A DNA stretch of 64,000 nt from Aquabacterium commune (GTDB taxonomy: Bacteria > Pseudomonadota > Gammaproteobacteria > Burkholderiales > Burkholderiaceae_C): positions 124,001 through 188,000 of the forward strand of contig NZ_SNXW01000004.1 in the NCBI RefSeq assembly GCF_004362855.1, given 5' to 3'. Of this stretch, positions 1 to 9,890 are shown in pieces. The notes under the pieces are model-generated. The model was not told the origin of the DNA, made no database searches, and saw nothing but the letters and a program-made list of their open reading frames with translations. The number at the start of each line of letters is the position of its first letter. The first letter of the stretch is position 1. A program made the position numbers and the translations under genes.

Positions 1-8
1 ACGCTGGC

Positions 9-2793
9 GCGTCGCCCGTCAGTGATGGCGGGCGTGGATTGAAACAGGATGCTGACCTTGTCGGCCTCAGAAAGGCGGAAGCGTCGCCCGTCAGTGATGG
101 CGGGCGTGGATTGAAACAACCGCAACTACACCCAGTTGTCGGTGCCCACGAGCGTCGCCCGTCAGTGATGGCGGGCGTGGATTGAAACCGCCTGGTGCGC
201 GAGAAGAAGGTGCGCCGCAAGCGCGTCGCCCGTCAGTGATGGCGGGCGTGGATTGAAACTGCAGAATGGAGTTCTCACCCCGAGCCAGAAGCGGCGTCGC
301 CCGTCAGTGATGGCGGGCGTGGATTGAAACGTCACAAGGCCCTCGGGAAGACCCCGACGCAGGGCGTCGCCCGTCAGTGATGGCGGGCGTGGATTGAAAC
401 CGGTTCATCGAGTTCAATCCGCGCCGCGCTGTCCGCGTCGCCCGTCAGTGATGGCGGGCGTGGATTGAAACGGCCAGTCTTCGACGTGAGCGATCGGCTC
501 AGGCGGCGTCGCCCGTCAGTGATGGCGGGCGTGGATTGAAACCAGCCGGCTGACAGCGTGCGCACCTTGTCGTTGGCGTCGCCCGTCAGTGATGGCGGGC
601 GTGGATTGAAACTTCTCGAAGAACTCGGCCATGGCTGCGTTGTGCTGCGTCGCCCGTCAGTGATGGCGGGCGTGGATTGAAACTTGTCGTTGGCCGCGTC
701 GCTGGCCAGCACCAGGCCGCGTCGCCCGTCAGTGATGGCGGGCGTGGATTGAAACAGCAACGGCGACGTGCTGGAAGTGACCAGCGGCTGCGTCGCCCGT
801 CAGTGATGGCGGGCGTGGATTGAAACAAGTTCAGGCCTATTGCTGAAGGCGAGATTGCCCGCGTCGCCCGTCAGTGATGGCGGGCGTGGATTGAAACGAA
901 GCCAAGGTGGCGCAGCTCAACGCCGAGTCGGGCGTCGCCCGTCAGTGATGGCGGGCGTGGATTGAAACACGCACAGCACCAGCGACTTCACCAACCTGCT
1001 GGGCGTCGCCCGTCAGTGATGGCGGGCGTGGATTGAAACAGGATGGCTGATTCGGCCTGGATGTAGAGGGCGAGCGTCGCCCGTCAGTGATGGCGGGCGT
1101 GGATTGAAACAGCCTGGCTTGGGGTGGCAAAGACGCGCGCGCTGGCGTCGCCCGTCAGTGATGGCGGGCGTGGATTGAAACCACGGTCATGGTGGGCAGG
1201 TACCGGCCCAGGGTCGCGTCGCCCGTCAGTGATGGCGGGCGTGGATTGAAACACCAGGTCGCGGTGCGCACGGTCCTGCTCGGCCGGCGTCGCCCGTCAG
1301 TGATGGCGGGCGTGGATTGAAACTCGGCATTCGGGATCGGCGCATTGCCTCCTGAGGGCGTCGCCCGTCAGTGATGGCGGGCGTGGATTGAAACAACAAA
1401 GCCGCCCAGGGTGCGCACCAGCTGGAACGCGTCGCCCGTCAGTGATGGCGGGCGTGGATTGAAACACGGCGCCGATTGTGGCGGCTATGTTGGCGCACCG
1501 CGTCGCCCGTCAGTGATGGCGGGCGTGGATTGAAACGACACGATGGTGCAGTGGTCCGGCGTGGGCTCACGCGTCGCCCGTCAGTGATGGCGGGCGTGGA
1601 TTGAAACCCTTGACTGGGCCTTTGGGCATGTCAGGCAGTGGGCGTCGCCCGTCAGTGATGGCGGGCGTGGATTGAAACATTGCCGAGGCCAAGCTGGTCA
1701 ACACCATCGGCGGCGTCGCCCGTCAGTGATGGCGGGCGTGGATTGAAACATCGTGCTGCCAGATGCACGAGGTCGCTTCGGCCGCGTCGCCCGTCAGTGA
1801 TGGCGGGCGTGGATTGAAACCGCGCAACGATCCCGGCCGGCACCCGGCTGCTGAAGCGTCGCCCGTCAGTGATGGCGGGCGTGGATTGAAACTCGCAGTC
1901 GCAGTCTTTGCAGGTTGATCAGGCGCCGCGTCGCCCGTCAGTGATGGCGGGCGTGGATTGAAACTTCTGCCTCGCTTGCCCATGCTTGGATCATGGAGGC
2001 GTCGCCCGTCAGTGATGGCGGGCGTGGATTGAAACTCGATCGCCTCGACCGTCTCTTGCCAGGTCACTGGCGTCGCCCGTCAGTGATGGCGGGCGTGGAT
2101 TGAAACACGTAGCCCACAGGGCCATCGGCCATGCGCTCGCGCGTCGCCCGTCAGTGATGGCGGGCGTGGATTGAAACATGTGCTTGATCAGCTGCTGGCG
2201 CTCCTGCCAGGGCGTCGCCCGTCAGTGATGGCGGGCGTGGATTGAAACTTATGAGCTTGGGTTTCGTACATCGGGCTCTGGAGCGTCGCCCGTCAGTGAT
2301 GGCGGGCGTGGATTGAAACCGGCGTGGGCAAAGTTGGTCCGCGAGAACACCCCGCGTCGCCCGTCAGTGATGGCGGGCGTGGATTGAAACTTGCAGCCAT
2401 GGGGCCAACCATGGGGCCAAACCAGGCGTCGCCCGTCAGTGATGGCGGGCGTGGATTGAAACTTCCGCCAGGAACGCGAGGTGGACGAAGCGGCCAAGCG
2501 TCGCCCGTCAGTGATGGCGGGCGTGGATTGAAACACGGCATCCCGATTCACAAAGACAAGTTGCCCGAGCGTCGCCCGTCAGTGATGGCGGGCGTGGATT
2601 GAAACGGTTTCCTCATCCCCGTCGCCGCACCCATCCGATGCGTCGCCCGTCAGTGATGGCGGGCGTGGATTGAAACGTGGTCTTCAATGGCGTGGACGCG
2701 GCCTTGTCGGCGTCGCCCGTCAGTGATGGCGGGCGTGGATTGAAACTCCGAGAAGGTCACCCAAAACTTGAGGCCGCCCTTGCGTCGCCCGTC
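9..2793 (+). CRISPR. CRISPR array, type I-C-like, 39 full repeats plus a truncated one
   Basis: The 37-bp repeat begins GCGTCGCCCG and ends GTGGATTGAAAC. I count 39 full copies (first 9-45, last 2710-2746) and a 12-bp broken copy at 2782-2793. The 39 spacers are 33-35 bp, mostly 34. The first 8 bases of the window are the end of another spacer, so the array continues to the left. Repeat bases 5-13 pair with 18-26 (9 pairs, one G-T wobble) around a GTGA tetraloop. Cleavage below this stem would leave an 11-nt handle TGGATTGAAAC, as type I-C Cas5d does. The GAAAC 3' end and the decayed right-hand repeat imply transcription on the plus strand with the leader to the left. No cas gene is in the window, so the subtype rests on the repeat alone. 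Several spacers read as open protein-coding sequence of phage style. Confidence 0.98.
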
Positions 2794-3878
2794 CAAAACG
2801 CCGATGGTGGCAATGCGCGCCGCGCCACCCGCATCGTCTCCCCAACCGCCAGCACGGCGAAGCGCTCTGCGGGGATCTGTGCAGCGGCCAAGGCCTTGGC
2901 CAGCGCCCGCGGTGGCTCGTCCAGCGCTTCGTCGGTGAGCTGGAAGGTGCCCCAGTGGACCGACAGGGCGCGTTGGCAGCCCAGGTCCTGGAAGATCTGC
3001 ACCGACTCCTCGGGGTTGCAGTGCTGGTCTTTCATGAACCAGCGCGGCTCGTAAGCGCCAATGGGCAGCAGGGCGAGGTCGAAGCCGCCGCCAAGCGCGG
3101 GCGTGTGCTCGCGCCCGAAGTGCCGGCGGATGTCGGCAAAGTCTTTCGAATAGGCCGTGTCGCCCGCGAAAAACAGGTGGCAGTCGGGCGACAGCACCGC
3201 GAAGCCGCCCCACAGGCTGCGCAGCGCGTCGGTGGCCGTGCGGGCCGACCAGTGCTGGGCGGGCGTGAGTGTCAAGGGGATGCGGGCGTGGCCGGGGCGC
3301 AGGCTGTTGGCGTCCAGCACGTGGGTGTCCCACCAGTCCAGCTCGGTGACGCGGTGCATGCCGCGCCGCGCGAACCAGGCCTTGTGGCCCAGCGGACAGA
3401 TCACCAGCGGCATGCCGCCGGGCTGGCGGGCCAGCGCGCGCATCGAGCCTTCGTCGAGGTGGTCGTAGTGGTTGTGCGACAGCAGCACCACGTCGATGCG
3501 CGGCAGCTGCGCCAGCGTCAAGCCGGGCGGCGTGTGGCGCTTGGGGCCGGCCCACTGCACGGGGAAGCAGCGCTCCGAGAACACCGGGTCGGTGAGGATG
3601 TTGAGCCCGCCGATCTGCGCCAGCACCGTGATGTGCCCGATCCAGGTGGCCGCAGGCTGCATGGCCAGGCCGGCCTGGGCGTTGGCGTGGATGAAGGCCA
3701 GCTCAGGCGCCACCACGGGAATGGGCTCGGTGAGGGCCCGGGGGTGGCCAGCGCGCCAGGCTTGCCAGCGCCAGCGCAGGATCTCGTGCCACTTCTTGCC
3801 CCGGAACGAGGTGTAGGTGTTCTGGAAGCCGTCGGGGCGGTGGTGGTGGCGGGACGGGTCGAAGTGGGGGTTCTTCAT
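2757..3878 (-). CDS. MBL-fold metallohydrolase, NAPE-PLD/RomA-like
   Basis: This 373-residue protein has the metal-binding signature SHNHYDHLD (H135, H137, D139, H140) of the metallo-beta-lactamase fold. Further family blocks are FFAGDTAYS and HWGTFQLTDEA. The wide spacing and the aromatic N-terminus (TYTSFRGKKWHEILRW) resemble bacterial relatives of N-acyl-phosphatidylethanolamine phospholipase D, so it probably hydrolyses a phosphodiester lipid or similar substrate; the substrate is not known. There is no signal peptide, so it is likely cytoplasmic. Its end is odd: residues of about 362-373 are encoded by the truncated last CRISPR repeat and the last spacer, which supplies the stop codon. 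The original C-terminus has therefore probably been replaced or extended. The catalytic core looks intact. Confidence 0.85.
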   Translation of the reverse strand: MKNPHFDPSRHHHRPDGFQNTYTSFRGKKWHEILRWRWQAWRAGHPRALTEPIPVVAPELAFIHANAQAGLAMQPAATWIGHITVLAQIGGLNILTDPVFSERCFPVQWAGPKRHTPPGLTLAQLPRIDVVLLSHNHYDHLDEGSMRALARQPGGMPLVICPLGHKAWFARRGMHRVTELDWWDTHVLDANSLRPGHARIPLTLTPAQHWSARTATDALRSLWGGFAVLSPDCHLFFAGDTAYSKDFADIRRHFGREHTPALGGGFDLALLPIGAYEPRWFMKDQHCNPEESVQIFQDLGCQRALSVHWGTFQLTDEALDEPPRALAKALAAAQIPAERFAVLAVGETMRVARRALPPSAFWTGDARAASSFG

Positions 3879-3947
3879 GGGCCGCCATCTTAGGGCCGCG
3901 GCGCCCCCGACCCGTCCGACCCGTCCTCAGGGCTCAGGCTTCGGGCC

Positions 3948-5303
3948 TCAGGCGCGGTCAGCGAAAGCCTCGACCAGGGTGCGCCGCACGCGCTTGTAGT
4001 CTTCCCAGTCGAAGTTCTTCAGGAAGTCGATGGCCGACTCCGCGCCCAGCCGGAACAGCGCCAGCTTGGTGTCGCGGGCCATGCCGAAGTCCAGCCAGCT
4101 GATCTTGCCCGTGTCGATGTAGCCCACCAGGCGCTTGTAGTCCGGGTTGTGCTTGATGAACTCGTTGTCCATGGCATGACGGGCGGTGTTGAAGGCGCCG
4201 CCGATCACGCTGGGCAGGCCCTTGATCTCGATGTTGTGTTCGTCCCATTGCAGCTTCACACCCAGGGTGGGGCGCAGCGGCACGCGGCTGGTGTTGTGGA
4301 AGGCATCGATGGGGAAGTTCGACAGCACGCCGCCGTCCACGAAGTGGTGGGTCTTGGGCAGGAAGTTGCCGCTGTAGCAGCGATCGGGCCAGGTGGTGTG
4401 CTGTTGCCACAGCGCGCGCGTGGCATCGTCGGCTGGCAGCGAGGGCAGCTGGAAAGTGGCGAAAAAGCCGGGGATGGACATCGAGGCGCGCGCGAAGTCG
4501 GCCACGTTCACCTCGTCGGGCTGGGGCCAGTACAGCTCGGCCATCTGAGGCAGGTGCACCTTGGTTTCGGTGGAGATGTCGGCCGTCACCACACAGAGTT
4601 GGTCGCGCTGTTTGCGCACCAGGTAGTGCCGAACGCCCTTGATGTCCTCCCACAGGGGGGCGTCTTTGGGCAGGCTGCGGAAGTCTTCGGGGTCCACGCT
4701 GTCGCGCACGCGCAGTGGGGGCAGGGCGTTCATGCGCTCGCGCAGGCCCTTGACGGTCATGGGCTGACCCTGGTTCATGCCGCGCAGCAGGCTGTCCATC
4801 CAGCGTTGGAAGACCACGCCGCGGTTGAGCGCGTGGATCTCGCTGAGGTTGTCGAGCACCTGGGTGGTTTTCCAGACCTTGCGGAAGGTGCTGGCATCGC
4901 CATCGAGCCAGGCTTGCAGGGCCTCCATGGCGTCGGTGTCGCCGTCCTTGCGGCCATCGACGAACTCGGCCATCGGCATGTTCGCCAGGGCCGCGATGAG
5001 GGTGTCCACGCGCGTGCGGGCCGGGGTGTTGGCCGCGGCCAGGGCAATCGCCGAGATGGCCCCCGCCGAGGTGCCGCCGATGCCGATGAAGCGCAGGCCG
5101 GCCGATTCCAGCACGTGCAGGTAGCCCAGCAGGGCCAGGCCCAGGGTGCCGCCGCCCTCCATCACCAGGTCGATGTACTGGTGGCCATCGGCGTCGATCA
5201 GGTCGCTGTAGGTGTTGGCCTGCAGCGCTTGGACGCTGGCGTTCAGGTCCTGGATGTGGTGGAGGAAGTCTGCGGCCGTGACCGGCAGGTTGGGGGTGTT
5301 CAT
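3948..5303 (-). CDS. Patatin-like phospholipase family protein
   Basis: The protein is 451 residues long. It has the patatin oxyanion stretch EGGGTLG near residue 50, the nucleophile elbow GGTSAG with Ser79, and the catalytic aspartate in FVDGGVLSNFP (Asp323). Together these form the Ser-Asp dyad of patatin-type acyl hydrolases that release fatty acids from phospholipids or other lipids. I chose the ATG at 5303 because GGGAGAG lies just upstream; a longer reading frame to 5405 has a non-conserved, arginine- and proline-rich N-terminus. There is no clear signal peptide or beta-barrel domain, so it is probably a cytoplasmic enzyme and not a secreted ExoU or PlpD type. It lies in the same orientation as the MBL hydrolase downstream, 69 nt apart, and the two could be co-transcribed. 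Confidence 0.87.
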   Translation of the reverse strand: MNTPNLPVTAADFLHHIQDLNASVQALQANTYSDLIDADGHQYIDLVMEGGGTLGLALLGYLHVLESAGLRFIGIGGTSAGAISAIALAAANTPARTRVDTLIAALANMPMAEFVDGRKDGDTDAMEALQAWLDGDASTFRKVWKTTQVLDNLSEIHALNRGVVFQRWMDSLLRGMNQGQPMTVKGLRERMNALPPLRVRDSVDPEDFRSLPKDAPLWEDIKGVRHYLVRKQRDQLCVVTADISTETKVHLPQMAELYWPQPDEVNVADFARASMSIPGFFATFQLPSLPADDATRALWQQHTTWPDRCYSGNFLPKTHHFVDGGVLSNFPIDAFHNTSRVPLRPTLGVKLQWDEHNIEIKGLPSVIGGAFNTARHAMDNEFIKHNPDYKRLVGYIDTGKISWLDFGMARDTKLALFRLGAESAIDFLKNFDWEDYKRVRRTLVEAFADRA

Positions 5304-5391
5304 GGAGGCTCTCCCGTGGGCTGACAAGGTGCCAAAAGGTACGTCAGACGGGCCGGGGCTGCCATCCCTATGCCGTGGCGGCGCGCCCATG

Positions 5392-5416
5392 AAAAAGCCC
5401 CGCACGGGGCGGGGCT
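5392..5416 (-). terminator. Rho-independent terminator of the fumarase gene
   Basis: On the minus strand an 8-bp stem AGCCCCGC/GCGGGGCT closes a 5-nt loop and is followed by a run of T (plus-strand A 5392-5395). It lies 44 nt after the fumarase stop codon and before the patatin gene. Confidence 0.8.
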
Positions 5417-5459
5417 CTGGGTCGCGCGGGGCGCTGGGGGAGCTCGGTGTTCCTGGGTT

Positions 5460-6986
5460 TCAGGCCACGTTCACGGGGATCTTGCCGATCTTGGCCTGCC
5501 ACAGCTTCGGCCCTTCGATGTGGGCGCTGGTGCCGCCCGAATCGACGGCCACGGTCACCGGCATGTCCACCACGTCGAACTCGTAGATGGCTTCCATGCC
5601 GAGGTCCTCGAAGCCCACGACCTTGGCGCCCTTGATGGCCTTGGAGACCAGGTAAGCCGAGCCGCCCACGGCCATCAGGTAGGCCGACTTGTGCTTCTTG
5701 ATGGACTCGATGGCGACGGGGCCGCGCTCGGCCTTGCCGATCATGGAGATCAGGCCGGTCTGCTCCAGCATCATGTCGGTGAACTTGTCCATGCGGGTGG
5801 CGGTGGTGGGGCCAGCCGGGCCGACCACCTCGTCGCGCACCGGGTCCACCGGGCCGACGTAGTAGATGACGCGGTTGGTGAAGTCCACGGGCAGCTTCTC
5901 ACCCTTGGCCAGCATGTCCTGGATGCGCTTGTGTGCGGCGTCGCGGCCGGTCAGCATCTTGCCGTTGAGCAGCAGGGTCTGGCCCGGCTTCCAGCTGGCG
6001 ACTTCGGCCTTGGTCAGCGTGTTCAGGTCCACGCGCTTGGACTTGTTGTAGTCGGGCGCCCAATGCACGTCGGGCCACAGGTCCAGGCTCGGCGGGTCGA
6101 GGAAGACGGGGCCGGAGCCGTCCATCACGAAGTGGGCGTGGCGGGTGGCCGCGCAGTTCGGGATCATGGCGATGGGCTTGGAGGCGGCGTGCGTGGGCCA
6201 GGTCTTGATCTTGACGTCCAGCACGGTGGTCAGGCCGCCCAGGCCTTGCGCGCCGATGCCCAAGGCGTTGACCTTCTCGTACAGCTCGATGCGCATCTCT
6301 TCGAGCTTGTTCTGCGGGCCGCGCTCCAGCAGCTCGTACATGTCGATGTCGTCCATCAACGATTCCTTGGCCAGCAGGGCGGCTTTCTCGGCCGTGCCAC
6401 CGACGCCAATGCCCAGCATGCCGGGCGGGCACCAGCCCGCGCCCATGGTCGGCACGGTTTTCAGCACCCAGTCCACGATGTTGTCGGACGGGTTGAGCAT
6501 ATGGACCTTGGACTTGTTCTCCGAGCCACCGCCCTTGGCCGCGACGGTCACGTCCACCTTGTCGCCGGGCACCAGCTCCATGAAGACCACGGCGGGCGTG
6601 TTGTCCTTGGTGTTCTTGCGCTCGAAGATCGGGTCGGAGAGCACCGAGGCGCGCAGCTTGTTGTCGGGGTTGTTGTAGCCGCGGCGCACGCCTTCGTCCA
6701 CGGCTTCCTGGATGCTCTTGTTGCCAAAGCCTTCCCACTTCACGCCCATCCCGATCTTCAGGAAGACGTTGACGATGCCGGTGTCCTGGCAGATGGGACG
6801 GTGGCCCTCGGCGCACATGCGCGAGTTGGTCAGGATCTGCGCGATGGCGTCCTTGGCCGCGGGCGACTCTTCGCGCTCGTAGGCGCGGGCCAGGTGGGCG
6901 ATGTAATCGGCCGGGTGGTAGTAGCTGATGTACTGCAGGGCAGCGGCGACGGATTCGACGAGGTCGTCGTGGCGGATGGTCGTCAT
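5460..6986 (-). CDS. fumA: Fumarate hydratase, class I (iron-sulfur)
   Basis: This 508-residue enzyme interconverts fumarate and L-malate in the TCA cycle. The three cysteines expected to hold the oxygen-sensitive [4Fe-4S] cluster are visible: C66 in ICQDTG, C186 in GWCPPG and C278 in NCAATRH. The N-terminal alpha-type half and the C-terminal beta-type half (VGPVDPVRDEVVGPAGPTT, DSGGTSAHIEG) are fused in one chain, as in FumA/FumB. The start at 6986 (MTTIRHDDLVE) matches the family; a longer frame to 7277 only overlaps the neighbouring gene antisense. The gene is 53 nt downstream of the UPF0114 gene and ends at a clear terminator. Confidence 0.95.
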   Translation of the reverse strand: MTTIRHDDLVESVAAALQYISYYHPADYIAHLARAYEREESPAAKDAIAQILTNSRMCAEGHRPICQDTGIVNVFLKIGMGVKWEGFGNKSIQEAVDEGVRRGYNNPDNKLRASVLSDPIFERKNTKDNTPAVVFMELVPGDKVDVTVAAKGGGSENKSKVHMLNPSDNIVDWVLKTVPTMGAGWCPPGMLGIGVGGTAEKAALLAKESLMDDIDMYELLERGPQNKLEEMRIELYEKVNALGIGAQGLGGLTTVLDVKIKTWPTHAASKPIAMIPNCAATRHAHFVMDGSGPVFLDPPSLDLWPDVHWAPDYNKSKRVDLNTLTKAEVASWKPGQTLLLNGKMLTGRDAAHKRIQDMLAKGEKLPVDFTNRVIYYVGPVDPVRDEVVGPAGPTTATRMDKFTDMMLEQTGLISMIGKAERGPVAIESIKKHKSAYLMAVGGSAYLVSKAIKGAKVVGFEDLGMEAIYEFDVVDMPVTVAVDSGGTSAHIEGPKLWQAKIGKIPVNVA

Positions 6987-7039
6987 GGTGGGCAAGCGGG
7001 TAGGTTGCGGGACGGGTGCGAGTGTATGCCTGTGCGGGC

Positions 7040-7651
7040 TCAGTGTGGCTTGTCTTGGTCGCTGGGGGCGTGCGGCGGGTGGATCAGGCGGTCGGTGTAG
7101 GCAATCGCCATGGCCGAGAGCAGGAAGGCGATGTGGATCACCGTTTGCGCGATCAGGGCCTTGTCGGAGTAGTTCTCCGCGTTGATGAAGGTCTTGAGCA
7201 GGTGGATGGACGAGATGCCGATGATGGCCGTGCCCAGCTTGACCTTGAGCACCGAGGCATTGACCTGGTCCAGCCATTCCGGTTGGTCAGGGTGGCCGTC
7301 CAGGCCCATGCGCGACACGAAGGTCTCGTAGCCGCCCACGATCACCATGATCAGCAGGTTGGAGATCATCACCACGTCGATCAAGCCCAGCACGACCAGC
7401 ATGATGGTGGTTTCCGTCAGGTGGGTCGGCGGGTGGTCGCTTTGTTGCCCGGACGCTTCAAAAATGGCGCGCAAGGCGTCCGGGTTGCCGAAGGCGGCTT
7501 CCACCAGGTGAACCAATTCGACCCAGAAATGAAAGACATACACCGCCTGCGCGAGGATCAGGCCGAGATACAGCGGCAATTGCAGCCATCTGCTGGCAAA
7601 GATGAAATTCGACAGCGCGGTGGGTTTGGAGGGTTTCTTGAGGTTGGTCAT
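7040..7651 (-). CDS. UPF0114 (YqhA-like) inner-membrane protein
   Basis: The protein has 203 residues and about four hydrophobic segments (LPLYLGLILAQAVYVFHFWV, ETTIMLVVLGLIDVVMISNL, a central VKLGTAIIGISSIHLLKTF and a C-terminal VIHIAFLLSAMAIAYTDRL). The conserved block LLIMVIVGGYETFVSRM is typical of UPF0114/TIGR00645. The family's function is unsettled. I took the ATG at 7651 because the sequence MTNLKKPS is the usual kind of N-terminus; a frame extending to 7699 has no ribosome binding site. It lies upstream of fumA in the same direction with a 53-nt gap, so a small operon is possible. Confidence 0.87.
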   Translation of the reverse strand: MTNLKKPSKPTALSNFIFASRWLQLPLYLGLILAQAVYVFHFWVELVHLVEAAFGNPDALRAIFEASGQQSDHPPTHLTETTIMLVVLGLIDVVMISNLLIMVIVGGYETFVSRMGLDGHPDQPEWLDQVNASVLKVKLGTAIIGISSIHLLKTFINAENYSDKALIAQTVIHIAFLLSAMAIAYTDRLIHPPHAPSDQDKPH

Positions 7652-7792
7652 GGTGGGTTCGGGATAGTCCGTAGCAACAAATTGTAGAGATGGGAGCATG
7701 GTCTTGGGTTGGCAGGGTCTCCATGCATGATGTGATCACCTTGCCAGTTAGACCCGCTGGCGTCACAAGCGCTGGTTTTCAGGAGCATGGCC

Positions 7793-9775
7793 ATGTCTGG
7801 CACCCAACAAACCGCACAAACTTCCACCCTCTACCCCGTCCCAGCCGCTTTTGCGCAGTCCGCACACATCGGCAGCCGTGAAGCGTATGACAAGCTGTGC
7901 CAGGAGGCCCAGCACGACCACACCGCTTATTGGGGCCGCCTGGCGCGCGAATTCCTCAGCTGGCACCAACCGTTCACCCAAACGCTCGACGAGCGCCAGG
8001 CGCCGTTCTACAAATGGTTCGAGGATGGCCTGCTGAACGCATCCTACAACTGCCTGGACCGCCAGATCGAGGCCGGGCTGGGCGACAAGACCGCCATCAT
8101 CTTCGAAGCCGACGACGGCCAGGTCAGCCACGTCTCCTACAAGGAACTGCTGTCCCGCGTGAGTCGCCTGGCCAACGCCCTGAAAGCGCAGGGCGTGAAG
8201 AAGGGCGACCGCGTCGTGCTGTATTTGCCCATGTCCGTCGAGGGCGTGGTCGCCATGCAGGCCTGCGCCCGCATCGGTGCGACCCACTCGGTGGTGTTCG
8301 GCGGCTTCTCGGCCCAGAGCCTGCGCGACCGCATCGAAGATGCCGGCGCCGTCATGGTCATCACCGCCGACGAGCAAGTGCGCGGTGGCAAGACCCTGCC
8401 GCTCAAGGCCATCGTGGACGAAGCCCTGACCCTGGGTGGCTGCGACAGCATCCGCCAGGTCATCGTGTTCCAGCGCACGGGCGGCAAGGTGGCCTTCCAG
8501 GCCGGCCGCGACCTGTGGATGCACGAGTTGACGGCAGCCCAGTCCGACGTCTGCGCCCCGGAGTGGGTCAGTGCCGAGCACCCCCTGTTCCTGCTCTACA
8601 CCTCGGGCTCCACCGGCAAGCCCAAGGGCGTACAGCACAGCACGGGCGGCTACCTGCTGCACGCGGCCGTGACCATGAAGTGGACCTTCGACTACAAGCC
8701 CGATGACGTCTTCTGGTGCACGGCCGACATCGGCTGGGTCACGGGCCACACCTACGTGGCCTACGGCCCGCTGGCCAACGGCGGCACCCAGTTGGTGTTC
8801 GAAGGCGTGCCCACCTACCCGGACGCCGCCCGCTTCTGGCGCATGATCGAGGCCCACAAGGTGTCGATTTTCTACACCGCGCCCACGGCCATCCGCGCCC
8901 TGATCAAGGCCGCCGAGTCCGATGCCAAGGTGCACCCGCGCAACTTCGACCTGAGCAGCCTGCGCCTGCTGGGCACGGTGGGCGAGCCCATCAACCCGGC
9001 CGCCTGGGAGTGGTACCACCGCGAAATCGGGGGCGGCAAGTGCCCCATCGTGGACACCTTCTGGCAGACCGAAACCGGCGGCCACATGATCACGCCGCTG
9101 CCCGGTGCCCATGCCCTGACCCCTGGTTCCTGCACGCTGCCCTTCCCGGGCATCGACGCGGCCATCGTGGACGAAACCGGCAAGGAAGTGCCCTGGGGCC
9201 AAGGCGGCCTGCTGGTCGTGCGCAAGCCCTGGCCGTCCATGATCCGCACCATCTGGGGCGACCCGGAGCGCTTCCAGAAGTCCTACTACCCGCCCGACTT
9301 CGGCGGCAAGTACTACCTGGCGGGCGACGGCGCCATCCGCGACGTCAACACCGGCTACTTCACCATCACCGGCCGCATCGACGACGTGCTGAACGTGTCG
9401 GGCCACCGCATGGGCACGATGGAGATCGAATCGGCGCTGGTCTCGCACCCCCTGGTGGCCGAAGCCGCCGTGGTGGGCCGCCCCGACGACCTCACCGGCG
9501 AGGCCATCTGTGCTTTCGTGGTGCTCAAGCGTCCGCGTCCGGAAGGCGATGAGGCCAAGCAGATCGCCAACGAGCTGCGCAACCACGTCGGCCAGGAGAT
9601 CGGCCCGATCGCCAAACCGAAGGACATCCGCTTCGGTGACAACCTGCCCAAGACGCGCTCCGGCAAGATCATGCGCCGCCTGCTGCGCGTGGTGGCCAAG
9701 GGCGAGGACGTCACCCAGGACACCTCGACGCTGGAGAATCCGGCCATCCTGGACCAGCTCTCGCAGCGCAACTGA
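7793..9775 (+). CDS. acs: Acetyl-CoA synthetase (AMP-forming)
   Basis: The enzyme activates acetate to acetyl-CoA through acetyl-AMP. The 660-residue chain has the ATP/AMP signature [15 protein letters not shown], the WQTETGG motif, the hinge region with [16 protein letters not shown], and the C-terminal [11 protein letters not shown] whose lysine is the regulatory acetylation site in this family. Two ATGs lie close together; AGGAG at 7781-7785 is only 1 nt from the ATG at 7787 but 7 nt from the ATG at 7793, so I prefer 7793 (MSGTQQTAQ). The gene stands alone, diverges from the UPF0114 gene, and is followed by a strong terminator and then a transporter of the MHS family that may import a short carboxylate. 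Confidence 0.96.
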   Translation: MSGTQQTAQTSTLYPVPAAFAQSAHIGSREAYDKLCQEAQHDHTAYWGRLAREFLSWHQPFTQTLDERQAPFYKWFEDGLLNASYNCLDRQIEAGLGDKTAIIFEADDGQVSHVSYKELLSRVSRLANALKAQGVKKGDRVVLYLPMSVEGVVAMQACARIGATHSVVFGGFSAQSLRDRIEDAGAVMVITADEQVRGGKTLPLKAIVDEALTLGGCDSIRQVIVFQRTGGKVAFQAGRDLWMHELTAAQSDVCAPEWVSAEHPLFLLYTSGSTGKPKGVQHSTGGYLLHAAVTMKWTFDYKPDDVFWCTADIGWVTGHTYVAYGPLANGGTQLVFEGVPTYPDAARFWRMIEAHKVSIFYTAPTAIRALIKAAESDAKVHPRNFDLSSLRLLGTVGEPINPAAWEWYHREIGGGKCPIVDTFWQTETGGHMITPLPGAHALTPGSCTLPFPGIDAAIVDETGKEVPWGQGGLLVVRKPWPSMIRTIWGDPERFQKSYYPPDFGGKYYLAGDGAIRDVNTGYFTITGRIDDVLNVSGHRMGTMEIESALVSHPLVAEAAVVGRPDDLTGEAICAFVVLKRPRPEGDEAKQIANELRNHVGQEIGPIAKPKDIRFGDNLPKTRSGKIMRRLLRVVAKGEDVTQDTSTLENPAILDQLSQRN

Positions 9776-9855
9776 AGCGCTGACATTCTCTGTCGCCATA
9801 CCCTGGGCGGAGAATGTTCAACGGTCTTATATAAGGGCTGGCTCGAGCACCCTCT

Positions 9856-9890
9856 GAAAACCCGCCGCTCACCCCGGCGGGTTTTCTTTT
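9856..9890 (+). terminator. Rho-independent terminator after acs
   Basis: A perfect 12-bp stem GAAAACCCGCCG/CGGCGGGTTTTC (9856-9867 with 9875-9886) has a 7-nt loop and is followed by TTTT. It separates acs from the downstream transporter. The rest of the 343-nt gap (9776-10118) holds no gene I can support. Confidence 0.93.

Noticed and set aside
374-2551. Several minus-strand reading frames with repeated FNPRPPSLTGDA or FQSTPAITDGRR blocks
   Set aside because: They are translations of the CRISPR repeats and spacers in other frames. The repeated peptide is the repeat itself.
4149-5324. A 391-codon plus-strand frame opposite the patatin gene
   Set aside because: No ribosome site or motif. The minus strand has the complete patatin catalytic dyad.
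7763-9799. A 678-codon open frame on the minus strand opposite acs
   Set aside because: It has the His/Gly/Val-rich composition of an antisense shadow in GC-rich DNA, with no recognisable domain, while the plus strand encodes a full acetyl-CoA synthetase.
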